Shown: one piece after another, positions 1 through 7,879 of the stretch
How the letters are laid out: the number at the start of each line of letters is the position of its first letter
How positions within the stretch are numbered: position 1 is the first letter of the stretch
Source of the DNA: Pseudomonas sp. G34
Lineage (GTDB): Bacteria; Pseudomonadota; Gammaproteobacteria; Pseudomonadales; Pseudomonadaceae
Length of the DNA: 64,000 nt
Reading direction: 5' to 3'
Assembly: GCF_031119625.1 (NCBI RefSeq)
Contig: NZ_JAVHZV010000030.1
Span: 434,001 to 498,000 of the forward strand
Position numbers and translations under genes: made by a program
Notes under the pieces: model-generated
What the model was told of the DNA's origin: nothing
Database searches by the model: none
Seen by the model: only the letters and a program-made list of their open reading frames with translations

Positions 1-620
1 GCCACTGGCTGCTCGACAGCAGTGCCGGGGGCGACTTCGGCCTGCTCGGCGGAGGTAACCGGTGCCGCTTCCTCTGCGCTGGCCACGGGGCTGGCGCTGT
101 CGCGGCTGCCAAACAGGCGCTCGATGAATCCAGGCCGCTCTACCTGCTCGCCGCCGAGCGCCTGCAGCGCCTGCTGCTGCAACTGGCTCAGCTCGGCCAG
201 CAGGGCCGGCATTTCGCGGGCCTGCCGGGCCCGCTCCTCGACCTGCTTGGCATAGCGCTTGAGCGGCTTGCGCACATCACCCGGCAGGTCCATCTTCAGC
301 AACTGCGCCACCAGGCTCGCCAGGCCGCTGGCAACCTGCTCGACGCGCTGCTGGCGGCGTTGCTCGGAATCCAGGACGGTCTTTTCCAGGCGCGGAATCA
401 GGGCACTGAGGCCGGCGTCCATGTCGTCACGGCGCAGGATCTCGCGCAGATCGTGCATGCACTGGTCAACCGCCTTGTCGGCGCCCTCGGCCGCCAGGCT
501 GCTGCGCACCAGGCCCCGGCGCAGCAAATCGATACGCATGTCCCAGCGGCGCTCGAGCTTTTCCTGCTGCTCGATGTTGGCAAGGTACTTCTCGCGCCAG
601 CGTTTGGCGTCGTCGGCCAT
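1..620 (-). CDS. dgcH: Diguanylate cyclase, DgcH-like, N-terminal part (cut by window edge)
   Basis: The minus frame starts at ATG 620-618, seven bases after an AGGAGC ribosome site, and stays open to base 1, giving about 206 residues with no stop. The visible part begins MADDAKRWREKYL and is soluble, charged and helical. It matches my memory of the N-terminal region of the Pseudomonas GGDEF protein encoded beside dsbA and cytochrome c4 (PA5487/DgcH). The catalytic GGDEF domain would lie outside the window, so cyclic-di-GMP synthesis is inferred from family and position, not seen. Only two bases separate it from the stop of the upstream endonuclease-family gene, so it is the last gene of that operon. 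Confidence 0.65.
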   Translation of the reverse strand, partial: MADDAKRWREKYLANIEQQEKLERRWDMRIDLLRRGLVRSSLAAEGADKAVDQCMHDLREILRRDDMDAGLSALIPRLEKTVLDSEQRRQQRVEQVASGLASLVAQLLKMDLPGDVRKPLKRYAKQVEERARQAREMPALLAELSQLQQQALQALGGEQVERPGFIERLFGSRDSASPVASAEEAAPVTSAEQAEVAPGTAVEQPV

Positions 621-622
621 GC

Positions 623-1486
623 TCAGGGCTCCTGTACACGGGGCGTCAACGGTGGCGTGAGGGCATTGGGCAGGCGAATCTCCACGGCCACCGGCAGGTG
701 GTCGGAAATCGGCTGTGCCAGTACCTGAAAGCGCTCGAGCTCCAGACCGGGGCTGAGCAGAATATGATCGAGACAGCGCTGCGGGCGCCAGCTCGGGAAG
801 GTCGCCTCGACCTGCGGGGCGAGCAAGCCGAGATCGCGCAGCGGCGAGTGCTCCAGCAGGTCGATGGCGTGGGTGTTCATGTCACCCATGAGAATCTGGT
901 GGCGATAGCCGCCGATCAACTCACGGATGTAGGCCAGTTGCCGGGTGCGGGTACGTGCACCGAGCGCCAGGTGCATCATCACCACCGCGATGGCGTCATC
1001 GCCCTCGCCGATGCGCAGCAGGATCGCCCCGCGGCCGGCCGGCCCAGGCAGCGGATGATCTTCCAGCAGGGTTGGCCGCAGGCGGCTGAGCAGCCCGTTG
1101 CTGTGCTGGGCGAAACGCCCCAGGTTGCGGTTGAGCTGCTGGTACCAGTAAGGGAAGGCCCCCATGCGCGCCAGGTGCTCGACCTGGTTGACGAACCCGG
1201 AGCGCACGCTGCCGCCATCGGCCTCCTGCAGGGCAACGATGTCGTAGTCGCCGAGCAGGTCGCCGATGCGCTGCAGGTTGCCGGCGCGGCCCTGATGGGG
1301 CAGCAGGTGCTGCCAGCCGCGGGTCAGGTAATGGTGGTAGCGCTCGGTACTGATACCGACCTGGATGTTGAAGCTGAGCAGGCGCAAGCGCCCGTCCTGC
1401 GGCCATTCCCTGTCCGGGCTACAGTCGGGGTTGACCTGTGGATCACACAGGCCAGCCTGACGGGGCATCGAGCGGCGACGCAGCAT
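623..1486 (-). CDS. Endonuclease/exonuclease/phosphatase family protein
   Basis: A 287-residue soluble protein. It shows the family blocks LLSFNIQVG near residue 37 (the Asn that helps bind metal), DIVALQEADGG (catalytic Glu), MGDMNTHAIDLL (the GD-N block) and CLDHILLSP followed by SDHLPVAVEI (the terminal SDH block). All metal and phosphate residues expected of this Mg-dependent phosphodiesterase fold are therefore present. The true substrate cannot be told; family members cut DNA, phosphoinositides or sphingomyelin. It lies 22 bases downstream of dsbA and 2 bases upstream of the diguanylate cyclase, and the same gene order occurs in P. aeruginosa (PA5488). It has no signal peptide and should be cytoplasmic. 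Confidence 0.85.
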   Translation of the reverse strand: MLRRRSMPRQAGLCDPQVNPDCSPDREWPQDGRLRLLSFNIQVGISTERYHHYLTRGWQHLLPHQGRAGNLQRIGDLLGDYDIVALQEADGGSVRSGFVNQVEHLARMGAFPYWYQQLNRNLGRFAQHSNGLLSRLRPTLLEDHPLPGPAGRGAILLRIGEGDDAIAVVMMHLALGARTRTRQLAYIRELIGGYRHQILMGDMNTHAIDLLEHSPLRDLGLLAPQVEATFPSWRPQRCLDHILLSPGLELERFQVLAQPISDHLPVAVEIRLPNALTPPLTPRVQEP

Positions 1487-1508
1487 GGCAGGCGCTCCGG
1501 AAGATCGA

Positions 1509-2138
1509 TTACTTGGCGGCGCGCTCTTTGGCGATCAGGTGATCGGCGACCTGCAGGGTCTGCTCAGGGCCACCCGAGCTGGAGATGTCGAAGCGGTACT
1601 TGCCGTTGACGATCATCACCGGTACGCCGTTGATCTGGTACGCCATGGCCAGTTTCTTGGCCTTTTCCATCTGGCTCTTCACGCCAAAGGAGTTGTAGGC
1701 CTTGAGGAAGGCGTCACGGTCGATGTCCTGGGTGACCAAGAAATCCGCCATTTCTTCCGGCGTGGCCAGCTTGCGGCCTTCCTTGTGGATGGCGCGGAAC
1801 ACGGCGTCGTGCACCTTGTGCTCGACCTTCATGCTTTCCAGGGTGATGAACATCTGCCCATGGGCGTTCCACAGGCCACCGAACAGGGCGGGAATGCGCA
1901 CGAAGTTGACGTCGGAGGGCAGTTTCTCGACCCAGGGGTTGAGGGTCGGCTCGAACTGGTAGCAGTGCGGGCAGCCATACCAGAACAGCTCGACGACTTC
2001 GATCTTGCCGGGCTTGGAAATCGGTACCGGGTTGCTCAGCTCGACGTACTGCTTGCCGGCCTCGATATCATCGGCGTGGGCGCTAACGCCGAACAGGCTG
2101 GCAGTGGCCAGAACCGCGGAGAGGATCAGATTACGCAT
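1509..2138 (-). CDS. dsbA: Thiol:disulfide interchange protein DsbA
   Basis: A 209-residue periplasmic oxidoreductase that introduces disulfide bonds into exported proteins and is re-oxidised by DsbB. Residues 1-22 form a signal peptide ending SAHA. The thioredoxin active site C-P-H-C follows FWYG near residue 56, and the cis-Pro loop is in GVPVMIVNG. The length matches Pseudomonas DsbA. It heads a tight operon with the endonuclease-family gene. A bidirectional hairpin terminator separates it from cytochrome c4, so it probably has its own promoter in the 2139-2230 gap. Confidence 0.95.
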   Translation of the reverse strand: MRNLILSAVLATASLFGVSAHADDIEAGKQYVELSNPVPISKPGKIEVVELFWYGCPHCYQFEPTLNPWVEKLPSDVNFVRIPALFGGLWNAHGQMFITLESMKVEHKVHDAVFRAIHKEGRKLATPEEMADFLVTQDIDRDAFLKAYNSFGVKSQMEKAKKLAMAYQINGVPVMIVNGKYRFDISSSGGPEQTLQVADHLIAKERAAK

Positions 2139-2211
2139 GCATGACTCCTAACGATGAAGGTGCTGCGGACAGCTCTGGTTCGACTGGTCGCCACCCGGCA
2201 GGTTCCTCACA

Positions 2212-2233
2212 TTGTAGCGGGCTCGCCAGCGAA
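2212..2233 (-). repeat. Degenerate REP-like palindrome
   Basis: On the minus strand this reads TTCGC-TGGC-GAGCCCGCTACAA. It resembles the Pseudomonas REP core (TTCGCGGGCAAGCCCGCTCC-type) with several changes. It directly abuts the terminator hairpin downstream of the cytochrome c4 gene, a usual extragenic place for REP sequences. The match is partial, so the call is tentative. Confidence 0.35.
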
Positions 2234-2259
2234 AAAGGGTGGCCATCGCCACCCTTTTT
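2232..2259 (-). terminator. Bidirectional rho-independent terminator after cytochrome c4
   Basis: A perfect 12-bp stem (AAAAAGGGTGGC / GCCACCCTTTTT) closes a CATC loop, giving a U-run on both strands. It lies between the cytochrome c4 stop (2291) and the dsbA start (2138), so it ends the cytochrome transcript. Confidence 0.85.
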
Positions 2260-2290
2260 GTTCACCGCCGGGCAAAAGCCGATCAGCGCC

Positions 2291-2896
2291 TCAATGCAGG
2301 CCCTGAACGTAGCTCGACAGCGCCTCGATATCCTTGTTGCTGAGCTTGGCGGCAATGTCGCGCATGATCATCGCGTCACCATCATTGCTGCGCTCGCCTT
2401 CGCGGAAGGCGGTCAGTTGCTTGGCGACGTAACCGGCGTGCTGGCCACCCAGATGCGGATAGCCGGCGGTAGCGATGCCGCTGCCGTCAGGTGAGTGACA
2501 GCCCGTGCAGGCGGGCATGCCCTCGGCCAGCTTGCCGCCGCGAAACAGCGCCTGGCCACGCTCGACCAGCGCCGCATCGGCCGCGCCCACGCTGATCTTC
2601 TGGCTGGCGAAGTAGGCGGCAACATCGGCCATGTCCTGCTCGCTCAGCGGCGCGAGCATGCCGGTCATTTCCACCACCGGACGGGCCCCGGACTTGATGT
2701 CCTGCATCTGCTTGAGCAGGTAGCGCTCACCCTGGCCCGCCAGCTTGGGGAAGTTGGCTAGCGCGCTGTTGCCATCGACCCCGTGACAGGCCCCGCATAC
2801 CACCGCCTTGGCCTGCCCCGCGGCCGGGTCACCCGCAGCATGGGCGGCGCCGGCCAGGCCCAGCGCCAGCAGCAGACTCACTATTGTCTTGTTCAT
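2291..2896 (-). CDS. cc4: Cytochrome c4 (di-haem c-type cytochrome)
   Basis: A 201-residue periplasmic electron carrier. The signal peptide (MNKTIVSLLL... ending AHA) starts at ATG 2896; an in-frame TTG at 2908 is less likely because the signal peptide begins at the Met. Two haem-binding motifs, CGACH and CTGCH, sit in two homologous halves of about 90 residues, the usual c4 architecture, with distal Met candidates in EMTGML and MIMRDI. It donates electrons to terminal oxidases. It lies upstream of dsbA in the same direction, but a terminator separates them. Confidence 0.92.
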   Translation of the reverse strand: MNKTIVSLLLALGLAGAAHAAGDPAAGQAKAVVCGACHGVDGNSALANFPKLAGQGERYLLKQMQDIKSGARPVVEMTGMLAPLSEQDMADVAAYFASQKISVGAADAALVERGQALFRGGKLAEGMPACTGCHSPDGSGIATAGYPHLGGQHAGYVAKQLTAFREGERSNDGDAMIMRDIAAKLSNKDIEALSSYVQGLH

Positions 2897-3202
2897 CAGC
2901 TCATCCAAACGGCTAAGAGAAGTGTTATGAACCGGGGCGCTCCGCCCGCCATGTCAGGCACGGTAGTGCGGAAAGACTCAAGCCGCGCGTTTCTGCACGA
3001 ACCTTGGGGCGGCATGGCCTGGTGATACGCGCCATCGGCACGCCCCTGCCCTGCACCCTAACAGCCTGGTTACCCACTCGGCACCCGCCATGATTGCCCA
3101 GCGCGGCATGGCCGATAATGACCGGCATCAATCACCGGTACAGATTACCGGCGCAAAACCGCCGCTCGCCCAACGTGATGCCTAAGCCGGAAACAGCAGG
3201 CA
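2897..3202. other. Intergenic region between cytochrome c4 and the T6SS locus
   Basis: About 300 bases with no convincing gene. Short open frames on both strands lack a ribosome site and recognisable protein features. It should hold the cytochrome c4 promoter on the minus strand. It is also the left junction of the T6SS locus. I see no integrase, direct repeat or tRNA remnant here. Confidence 0.5.
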
Positions 3203-3232
3203 TAAAAAAACCGCGCCAGGCGCGGTTTTTTG
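3203..3232 (-). terminator. Bidirectional terminator at the end of the tagQ arm
   Basis: A hairpin with stem AACCGCGC / GCGCGGTT and loop CAG, flanked by an A-run on one side and a T-run on the other. It works in either direction. On the minus strand it lies 12 bases after the tagQ stop and ends the long fha-tagQ transcript. Confidence 0.85.
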
Positions 3233-3243
3233 TGGAGCGCGGA

Positions 3244-4122
3244 TCAGGCCTTGCAGCTGGCCGGTGCCCAGTCGCCCATATCCGGGTTGTTGCACACGTC
3301 GCTGATCAGCGTACGGCCACGGCTGGCCACCTGCTGGCTTTCCTTCTGCTTGGCCTGGGCCTTCTGCAACGATTGCTCGGTGGTGATGACTTCCTTGGTG
3401 ACCTTGGCAGTCGGCTTCGGCTGCTTGGCGGTGGCCACCTTGGTCACTTCCTTGCGCTCCACGCCCACGCTCTGCAGGTCTTTCTCGTAGGCCTGGGTGT
3501 AGGTGTTGACGTTCTCGCCAGTGCGTCCGTCGACCTTGGCCAACAGCGCGTTGGTCTCGTTCAGCCCGCTGACGATCTCGGCCAGGCGCTTGCGGCCATC
3601 GGCGTCGCTGATCTTGTTGGCCTTGCGGTCGGCGCGCAGCTGGGTGAACGCCTGCTGGTAGCAGCTCTGCGCGGCGGAGGCGTAACGGATGTTACGGTCG
3701 ATGTTCTGGTTATTGGCGTTGATGTCGGTGGCGTAGGAAGCCAAGCGCGCGTTGTCATCGCTGATCTGCTGCTGGCGCTGGTTGTAGTACGCCACGGCAC
3801 CACCGGCCAGGGCACCACCGGCCGCGCCGATGGCGGCATTGCGGCCACGCTTCTCGTCGTCGACCAGCGCACCGCCCAAAGCCCCCATCAGGCCACCGGT
3901 AACGGCGCCGATGGCCACACTGCGGCTCATCGCGTCATCGGAGCTGCGCAGTTGGCTGACCGGCTCATAGCACTGCGGAAAATATTCGGCCTTGGTGGTC
4001 GATGCGACCTGGGAGCTTGGCGAACCGGCGCAACCGACCAGCAGCACGCTGGTGCAGGTGACAGCGGAAAGCAGCGCAGTGCGTATCGAGGAAAAAGCGG
4101 GGGCTTTGTTGAAAGTTTGCAT
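3244..4122 (-). CDS. tagQ: TagQ, outer-membrane lipoprotein of the T6SS phosphorylation pathway
   Basis: A 292-residue lipoprotein. The start is set at ATG 4122 because the signal peptide begins there and reaches a lipobox LLVG-C (Cys near residue 31); the open frame extends 33 codons further upstream without signal features. After the Cys comes a Gly/Ala-rich stretch (about 80-115) reading like a glycine-zipper segment, then a long helical region. In the P. aeruginosa system TagQ holds TagR at the outer membrane, which feeds the signal to PpkA; that role is from established knowledge. It is the last gene of the minus arm, 151 bases after tagR, and is followed by a terminator. Confidence 0.85.
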   Translation of the reverse strand: MQTFNKAPAFSSIRTALLSAVTCTSVLLVGCAGSPSSQVASTTKAEYFPQCYEPVSQLRSSDDAMSRSVAIGAVTGGLMGALGGALVDDEKRGRNAAIGAAGGALAGGAVAYYNQRQQQISDDNARLASYATDINANNQNIDRNIRYASAAQSCYQQAFTQLRADRKANKISDADGRKRLAEIVSGLNETNALLAKVDGRTGENVNTYTQAYEKDLQSVGVERKEVTKVATAKQPKPTAKVTKEVITTEQSLQKAQAKQKESQQVASRGRTLISDVCNNPDMGDWAPASCKA

Positions 4123-4273
4123 CGTCGTCGATCTCGTACTTGAGTGAGCGTTTATTCCATTCAGGCGGGGCCGGGTGACACCGCCTGCGTTTTCACGGCG
4201 ACCGCCGTGGAGTTGCCACATTCAGCACCGGCCGCTCGCCAGTGCCTGTATCCGTAACGGCTGGTCGACCCGA

Positions 4274-5974
4274 TCAGGGTGCCAGCAATTGCTTGAGAAT
4301 CACATCCGCATCAGCCTTGCGGTTCTTGCGGTATTCACCCACGTGCCGCACGAACAGCGTAGCTCGGGTTACCAGGCTTTTGCCCAACACCGGTTTGCGC
4401 GCCAGCTCTTCCTTGGTGCGCTGGAACTGCGCCTGGATCACCGCGTTGCTGTAGCGCGTACCGTTGGCCAGGTTGTCGATGTAGATCGCCAGGGCGCCAT
4501 CCAGGGCACTCTGCCCATTGGCCATGGCCGCTTCGAACAGTTTCGCCGAGGCTTCGTCCTTGGCGCTGCGAGCCTCGTCACGGCTCTTGCGAAGATTGGT
4601 CAGGCGAATGTTGTAGTTGTTGATGGTTTCGGCCACCAGGGCCGCCGACTGAATCAGGTTGCCGGCGGCATCCTCACGCTGCTTGGCGATCAACGAAACG
4701 CTGCGCTTGAGCTCCTCGTTGACGATCGCCAGGCGGTCGCGCAGTTGCGGATCGTCGCTGTTGGCAATCAGCCCATCGAGCAGTTTGGTGGCGTCCTGGT
4801 CCTCGTCGATCTCGTCGGTGAGCGTGCTGACTCGTCCTTCGTCCTTCCATTGCGCAAACAGTTCCTTGTATCGCGAACGGGGCGCCGACAACGCACCGAT
4901 GGACACCCGAAAACCGGTGGTTTCATTGCGCTGCTCGGTGCCATCGGCGCCAAACAGCGGGTACTCGCGGCGCATCCCGGTGAACAGGGTCATCTCGCCT
5001 TCCAGGTAGTTGCCACCCTTGACCACGAAGCCGCCGTAAGTGCCCTGGCGGCGGCCGGCGTGCACCAGCTGGAAGGACTCCTGGACCATCTCCGCAGCGT
5101 TGCCGATCACGTCGAACAGGCCGACGGGGTTGGGCTTCTTCAGGCCGATAGGCAGCAAGCGCGCGTTCTGCCCGGTGCCGCCGGCGACCTGATTGAACAC
5201 CGCCCAGTCGCCCAGCGGGCCATCGCTTTCGCTGCCCTCCTGGGGACGCGGGAACAGTCGCGCCTCGAGCTGCTGGCGGCTCACCGCGTGGCCGCCGCGG
5301 GCGGCGTATTCCCACTCCACCTCGGTGGGCAGGCGCACGAATGCCTGGCCGCCGTCTTCACCGTTGCCGCTGCGGCCACTGATCGGCAGCAGGTCACGAT
5401 GGTTCTTCAACAGCCAGGCGCTGTACACCGCGGCGAAGCGCTCGGCATCGAAGCGCGACAGGTTGACCTTGGGCAGCCGCCCGGCCATCCCGGACGGCGC
5501 TTCGCAGGCCGGTGGCTCGCCTTCGCCAGCCAGGGAAGGTGCCTGAGCCATCACCAGATCGTACTGGCGCTGGGTCACCTCGTACTTGCCGATGAAATAC
5601 AGCATCGGCTTGAGCGGGGTCACGCCGTCGGCCTTGGGCAGCTCGCCGCGCACCTTGGCCTGCCAGTCCTTGGACAGGTCGCCGAGGGTGAACTGGCCGT
5701 TGATGTAGTCGCGTCGGTAACCGGAAATGAACGACTGCTGATAGCCCGGCTCGCCTTCGCTGAAGGGGTAGCCGAGGGTGACCTCGTGGTCGTCCAGCGA
5801 ACCCTTGGCGAGCACGTAGACATGCCGGAACACCATCTGCCCGTCGCAGGGCAGCGGCAGGCTGACGTCGCCCTTCAGCGGCTTGGGGTTGTAGAGCGGA
5901 TCGGCATCGGGCTCGGCCCAGGCAGCAGCGGCCAGGCATGAGAGAACCAGGGTGGAGCTGAGCACCTTATACAT
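4274..5974 (-). CDS. tagR: TagR, periplasmic formylglycine-enzyme-like activator of PpkA
   Basis: A 566-residue exported protein. ATG 5974 is chosen because it follows an AAGGA site and starts a signal peptide (MYKVLSSTLVLSCL... ending AWA). The middle (about residues 90-370) is a SUMF1/FGE-sulfatase-type fold: RLPTEVEWEYAARGG, NPVGLFDVIGNAAEMVQE, KGGNYLEG and ETTGFRVSIGA are its hallmark blocks. The C-terminal 150 residues are a charged helical region. No formylglycine-generating activity is implied; TagR homologues act as regulators upstream of PpkA. The start overlaps the tagS stop by 8 bases, showing translational coupling. Confidence 0.88.
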   Translation of the reverse strand: MYKVLSSTLVLSCLAAAAWAEPDADPLYNPKPLKGDVSLPLPCDGQMVFRHVYVLAKGSLDDHEVTLGYPFSEGEPGYQQSFISGYRRDYINGQFTLGDLSKDWQAKVRGELPKADGVTPLKPMLYFIGKYEVTQRQYDLVMAQAPSLAGEGEPPACEAPSGMAGRLPKVNLSRFDAERFAAVYSAWLLKNHRDLLPISGRSGNGEDGGQAFVRLPTEVEWEYAARGGHAVSRQQLEARLFPRPQEGSESDGPLGDWAVFNQVAGGTGQNARLLPIGLKKPNPVGLFDVIGNAAEMVQESFQLVHAGRRQGTYGGFVVKGGNYLEGEMTLFTGMRREYPLFGADGTEQRNETTGFRVSIGALSAPRSRYKELFAQWKDEGRVSTLTDEIDEDQDATKLLDGLIANSDDPQLRDRLAIVNEELKRSVSLIAKQREDAAGNLIQSAALVAETINNYNIRLTNLRKSRDEARSAKDEASAKLFEAAMANGQSALDGALAIYIDNLANGTRYSNAVIQAQFQRTKEELARKPVLGKSLVTRATLFVRHVGEYRKNRKADADVILKQLLAP

Positions 5975-7163
5975 GACGCAATCCTTCCGAGGCTTCCAGA
6001 TGAGCCGCCCGCCAGCCACCGGCAGCGGCAGCGAGCACGCAGCACAGCAAAGTGGCCAGTGCCGCCAACAGATAGTGGGAAAACAATAGTCGGCAAGCAT
6101 ATTCGCCGGACGCCGACTGGAACAACAGGTTCAGCCCGCTGGCGGCCAGGCCGTACAGCAGCGCCGAGAGCAAGAGGCTGGCGATGCCGGTATAGAGTGC
6201 CTGCAGCACCACGAAGGCGACCAGCGCCACGGCCGGAAATCCCAGCAGGCGCAACACCGCCAGCTCATGGCGCTTGCGCGCCACCGCGCCCAGGGTGCCG
6301 GCGGCCAGTGCGGCGAAAGCGCCAGCCAGGGACAGACAGGCCACCGACCAGAACACCCATGCCAGGTTGCGGCTCAGCGCCCGCACCTGAGCGACGGCCT
6401 CGGCCTGGGTGGCCACCGCCTGGTGCGACTGCTGGAAATACTGGCGCAGGCTTTCCACACCCTCCAGATCACGGGCGTAAAGGCGGAAACTCGGGTAGAC
6501 CCGCTCGCGCTGCGCAGCGGGCCGTTCGCCCGGCCAGCCGAAGGCCGGCACCGCCAGGCCGTCGCGATAATCCTCGGCGGCCTCCAGCAGGCTCAGGGGC
6601 GCAAACAGCGCATCCCGGGAAAAGGCCGTCACCGGCAACACCGCCTGCACCCGCAGGCTGGCCTGGGCCACTTGCGGCTGGCCGGCCACCCGGCGCCCGA
6701 AGCCTGCCTGCAGCACATCACCAGCCGCCACGCCGAGCTTTTCCGCCGCACTCTGGCTGAGCAGTACGGCATGGGTGTCCGCTGGCGCCGGCCGGCCATC
6801 GAGCAGCGGATCGCCGTCGGCGGTCGGCAGCATTTCCACGGTGAGCATCTGCCCAGGGCCCTGCAGATCGGCGGTCGCAGCGATCTGCCGGGTACGCGGA
6901 ATCACGAAGCCGACATCTTCGCGCAGGGCCAGCGCCTCGATGCTCTGCAAATTGAAACGGGCGCCACCCAAGGGGATGATCTCGCGCACCGCGGGGTCAC
7001 GTTCCAGGCGCTCGGTCAGCGTGGTGACCAGGCCGAACTTGAGGCCGAACAACACCAGCAAGGGCGCGATGACCGCCGCCAGGGCAAGGATCGCGCACCA
7101 CGACAGCCGCGCGTCGCAGCGATAATCCTGCCAGGCCAGGCGGGCGAACAGCGCCAGGCGCAT
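5967..7163 (-). CDS. tagS: TagS, inner-membrane permease of the TagST ABC complex
   Basis: A 398-residue protein of the FtsX/MacB-like permease type. It has one membrane segment near residues 22-45, a long periplasmic domain (about 50-270), then three membrane segments in the last 130 residues (VFWSVACLSLAGAFAALAAG, ALVAFVVLQALYTGIASLLL and a final helix near residue 365). With TagT it forms the complex needed to activate PpkA in the threonine-phosphorylation pathway. Its ATG overlaps the tagT stop (ATGA) and its TAA overlaps the tagR start. Confidence 0.85.
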   Translation of the reverse strand: MRLALFARLAWQDYRCDARLSWCAILALAAVIAPLLVLFGLKFGLVTTLTERLERDPAVREIIPLGGARFNLQSIEALALREDVGFVIPRTRQIAATADLQGPGQMLTVEMLPTADGDPLLDGRPAPADTHAVLLSQSAAEKLGVAAGDVLQAGFGRRVAGQPQVAQASLRVQAVLPVTAFSRDALFAPLSLLEAAEDYRDGLAVPAFGWPGERPAAQRERVYPSFRLYARDLEGVESLRQYFQQSHQAVATQAEAVAQVRALSRNLAWVFWSVACLSLAGAFAALAAGTLGAVARKRHELAVLRLLGFPAVALVAFVVLQALYTGIASLLLSALLYGLAASGLNLLFQSASGEYACRLLFSHYLLAALATLLCCVLAAAAGGWRAAHLEASEGLRHV

Positions 7164-7879
7164 CAGCCGTGCTCCGTCAGGCGCGCGGTGACCAGGCCGT
7201 CGCGCTGCTGCTCGACCCGCAGCTGCAAGGCTGTCAGGCCGTAACGCTCAGCCAGGGCCCGGTCATGGGTGGAGATCACCAGGCACAGATCACGGGCGGC
7301 CGCCTGCTCCACCAGCAGCTGCATGACCCGCTCGGCGTTCAACGGGTCGAGGGAAGCGGTCGGCTCGTCGGCCAGCACGATGGCCGGGCGATGGGCCAGG
7401 GCGCGAGCGATGCTCACGCGCTGGCGCTGGCCGACCGACAGGCGTCCCGGCAGGCGCTCGAGCAGATCGGCGATGCCCAATTGCTCGGCCAGTTGCTCGA
7501 CCACACCCTCGACGGGCAGGCCCAGCAACTCGCGGGGCAGCTGGATGTTGCCGCGTACACTGAGAAAGCCGAGCAGCCCGCCGGTCTGCAGCACGTAGCC
7601 AAAGGCTCGGGCACGCAGCGCAGCCAGTTCGTCATGCCTGCCCTGTTGCCACAGCGCGGCAAGATCGAGGCACTGTCCGCCGTCGTCCCAGCGCTGGACG
7701 CCGCCGGAGTCCGGCGACAGCACCAGCGCCAGCAAATCGAGCAGCGTGCTCTTGCCGCTGCCACTGGCACCGATCAGGGCGATGCGGCGCCCGGCGCGCA
7801 GCTGCAGCGCCGGGATTTCCAGGCGATAGCGCTGACCGTCGGCGCCGCGGGTCTTGCTGATCGCCTCGAGGCTGAGCAT
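7163..7879 (-). CDS. tagT: TagT, ATPase of the TagST ABC complex
   Basis: A 238-residue ABC ATPase. The start ATG 7879 overlaps the ppkA stop (ATGA); the open frame runs upstream into ppkA but that part is arginine-rich shadow. Walker A is GASGSGKST near residue 38, the signature is LSVGQRQR, Walker B is IVLADEPTASLD, and the switch His is in VISTHDR. It is a complete ATPase of the LolD/MacB subclass. It partners TagS, and the pair acts upstream of the kinase PpkA. Confidence 0.9.
   Translation of the reverse strand: MLSLEAISKTRGADGQRYRLEIPALQLRAGRRIALIGASGSGKSTLLDLLALVLSPDSGGVQRWDDGGQCLDLAALWQQGRHDELAALRARAFGYVLQTGGLLGFLSVRGNIQLPRELLGLPVEGVVEQLAEQLGIADLLERLPGRLSVGQRQRVSIARALAHRPAIVLADEPTASLDPLNAERVMQLLVEQAAARDLCLVISTHDRALAERYGLTALQLRVEQQRDGLVTARLTEHG

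Noticed and set aside
3094..4143. A 349-residue plus-strand frame across the left T6SS junction
   Set aside because: It runs through the bidirectional terminator and opposite tagQ, has no ribosome site or domain, and is a shadow frame.
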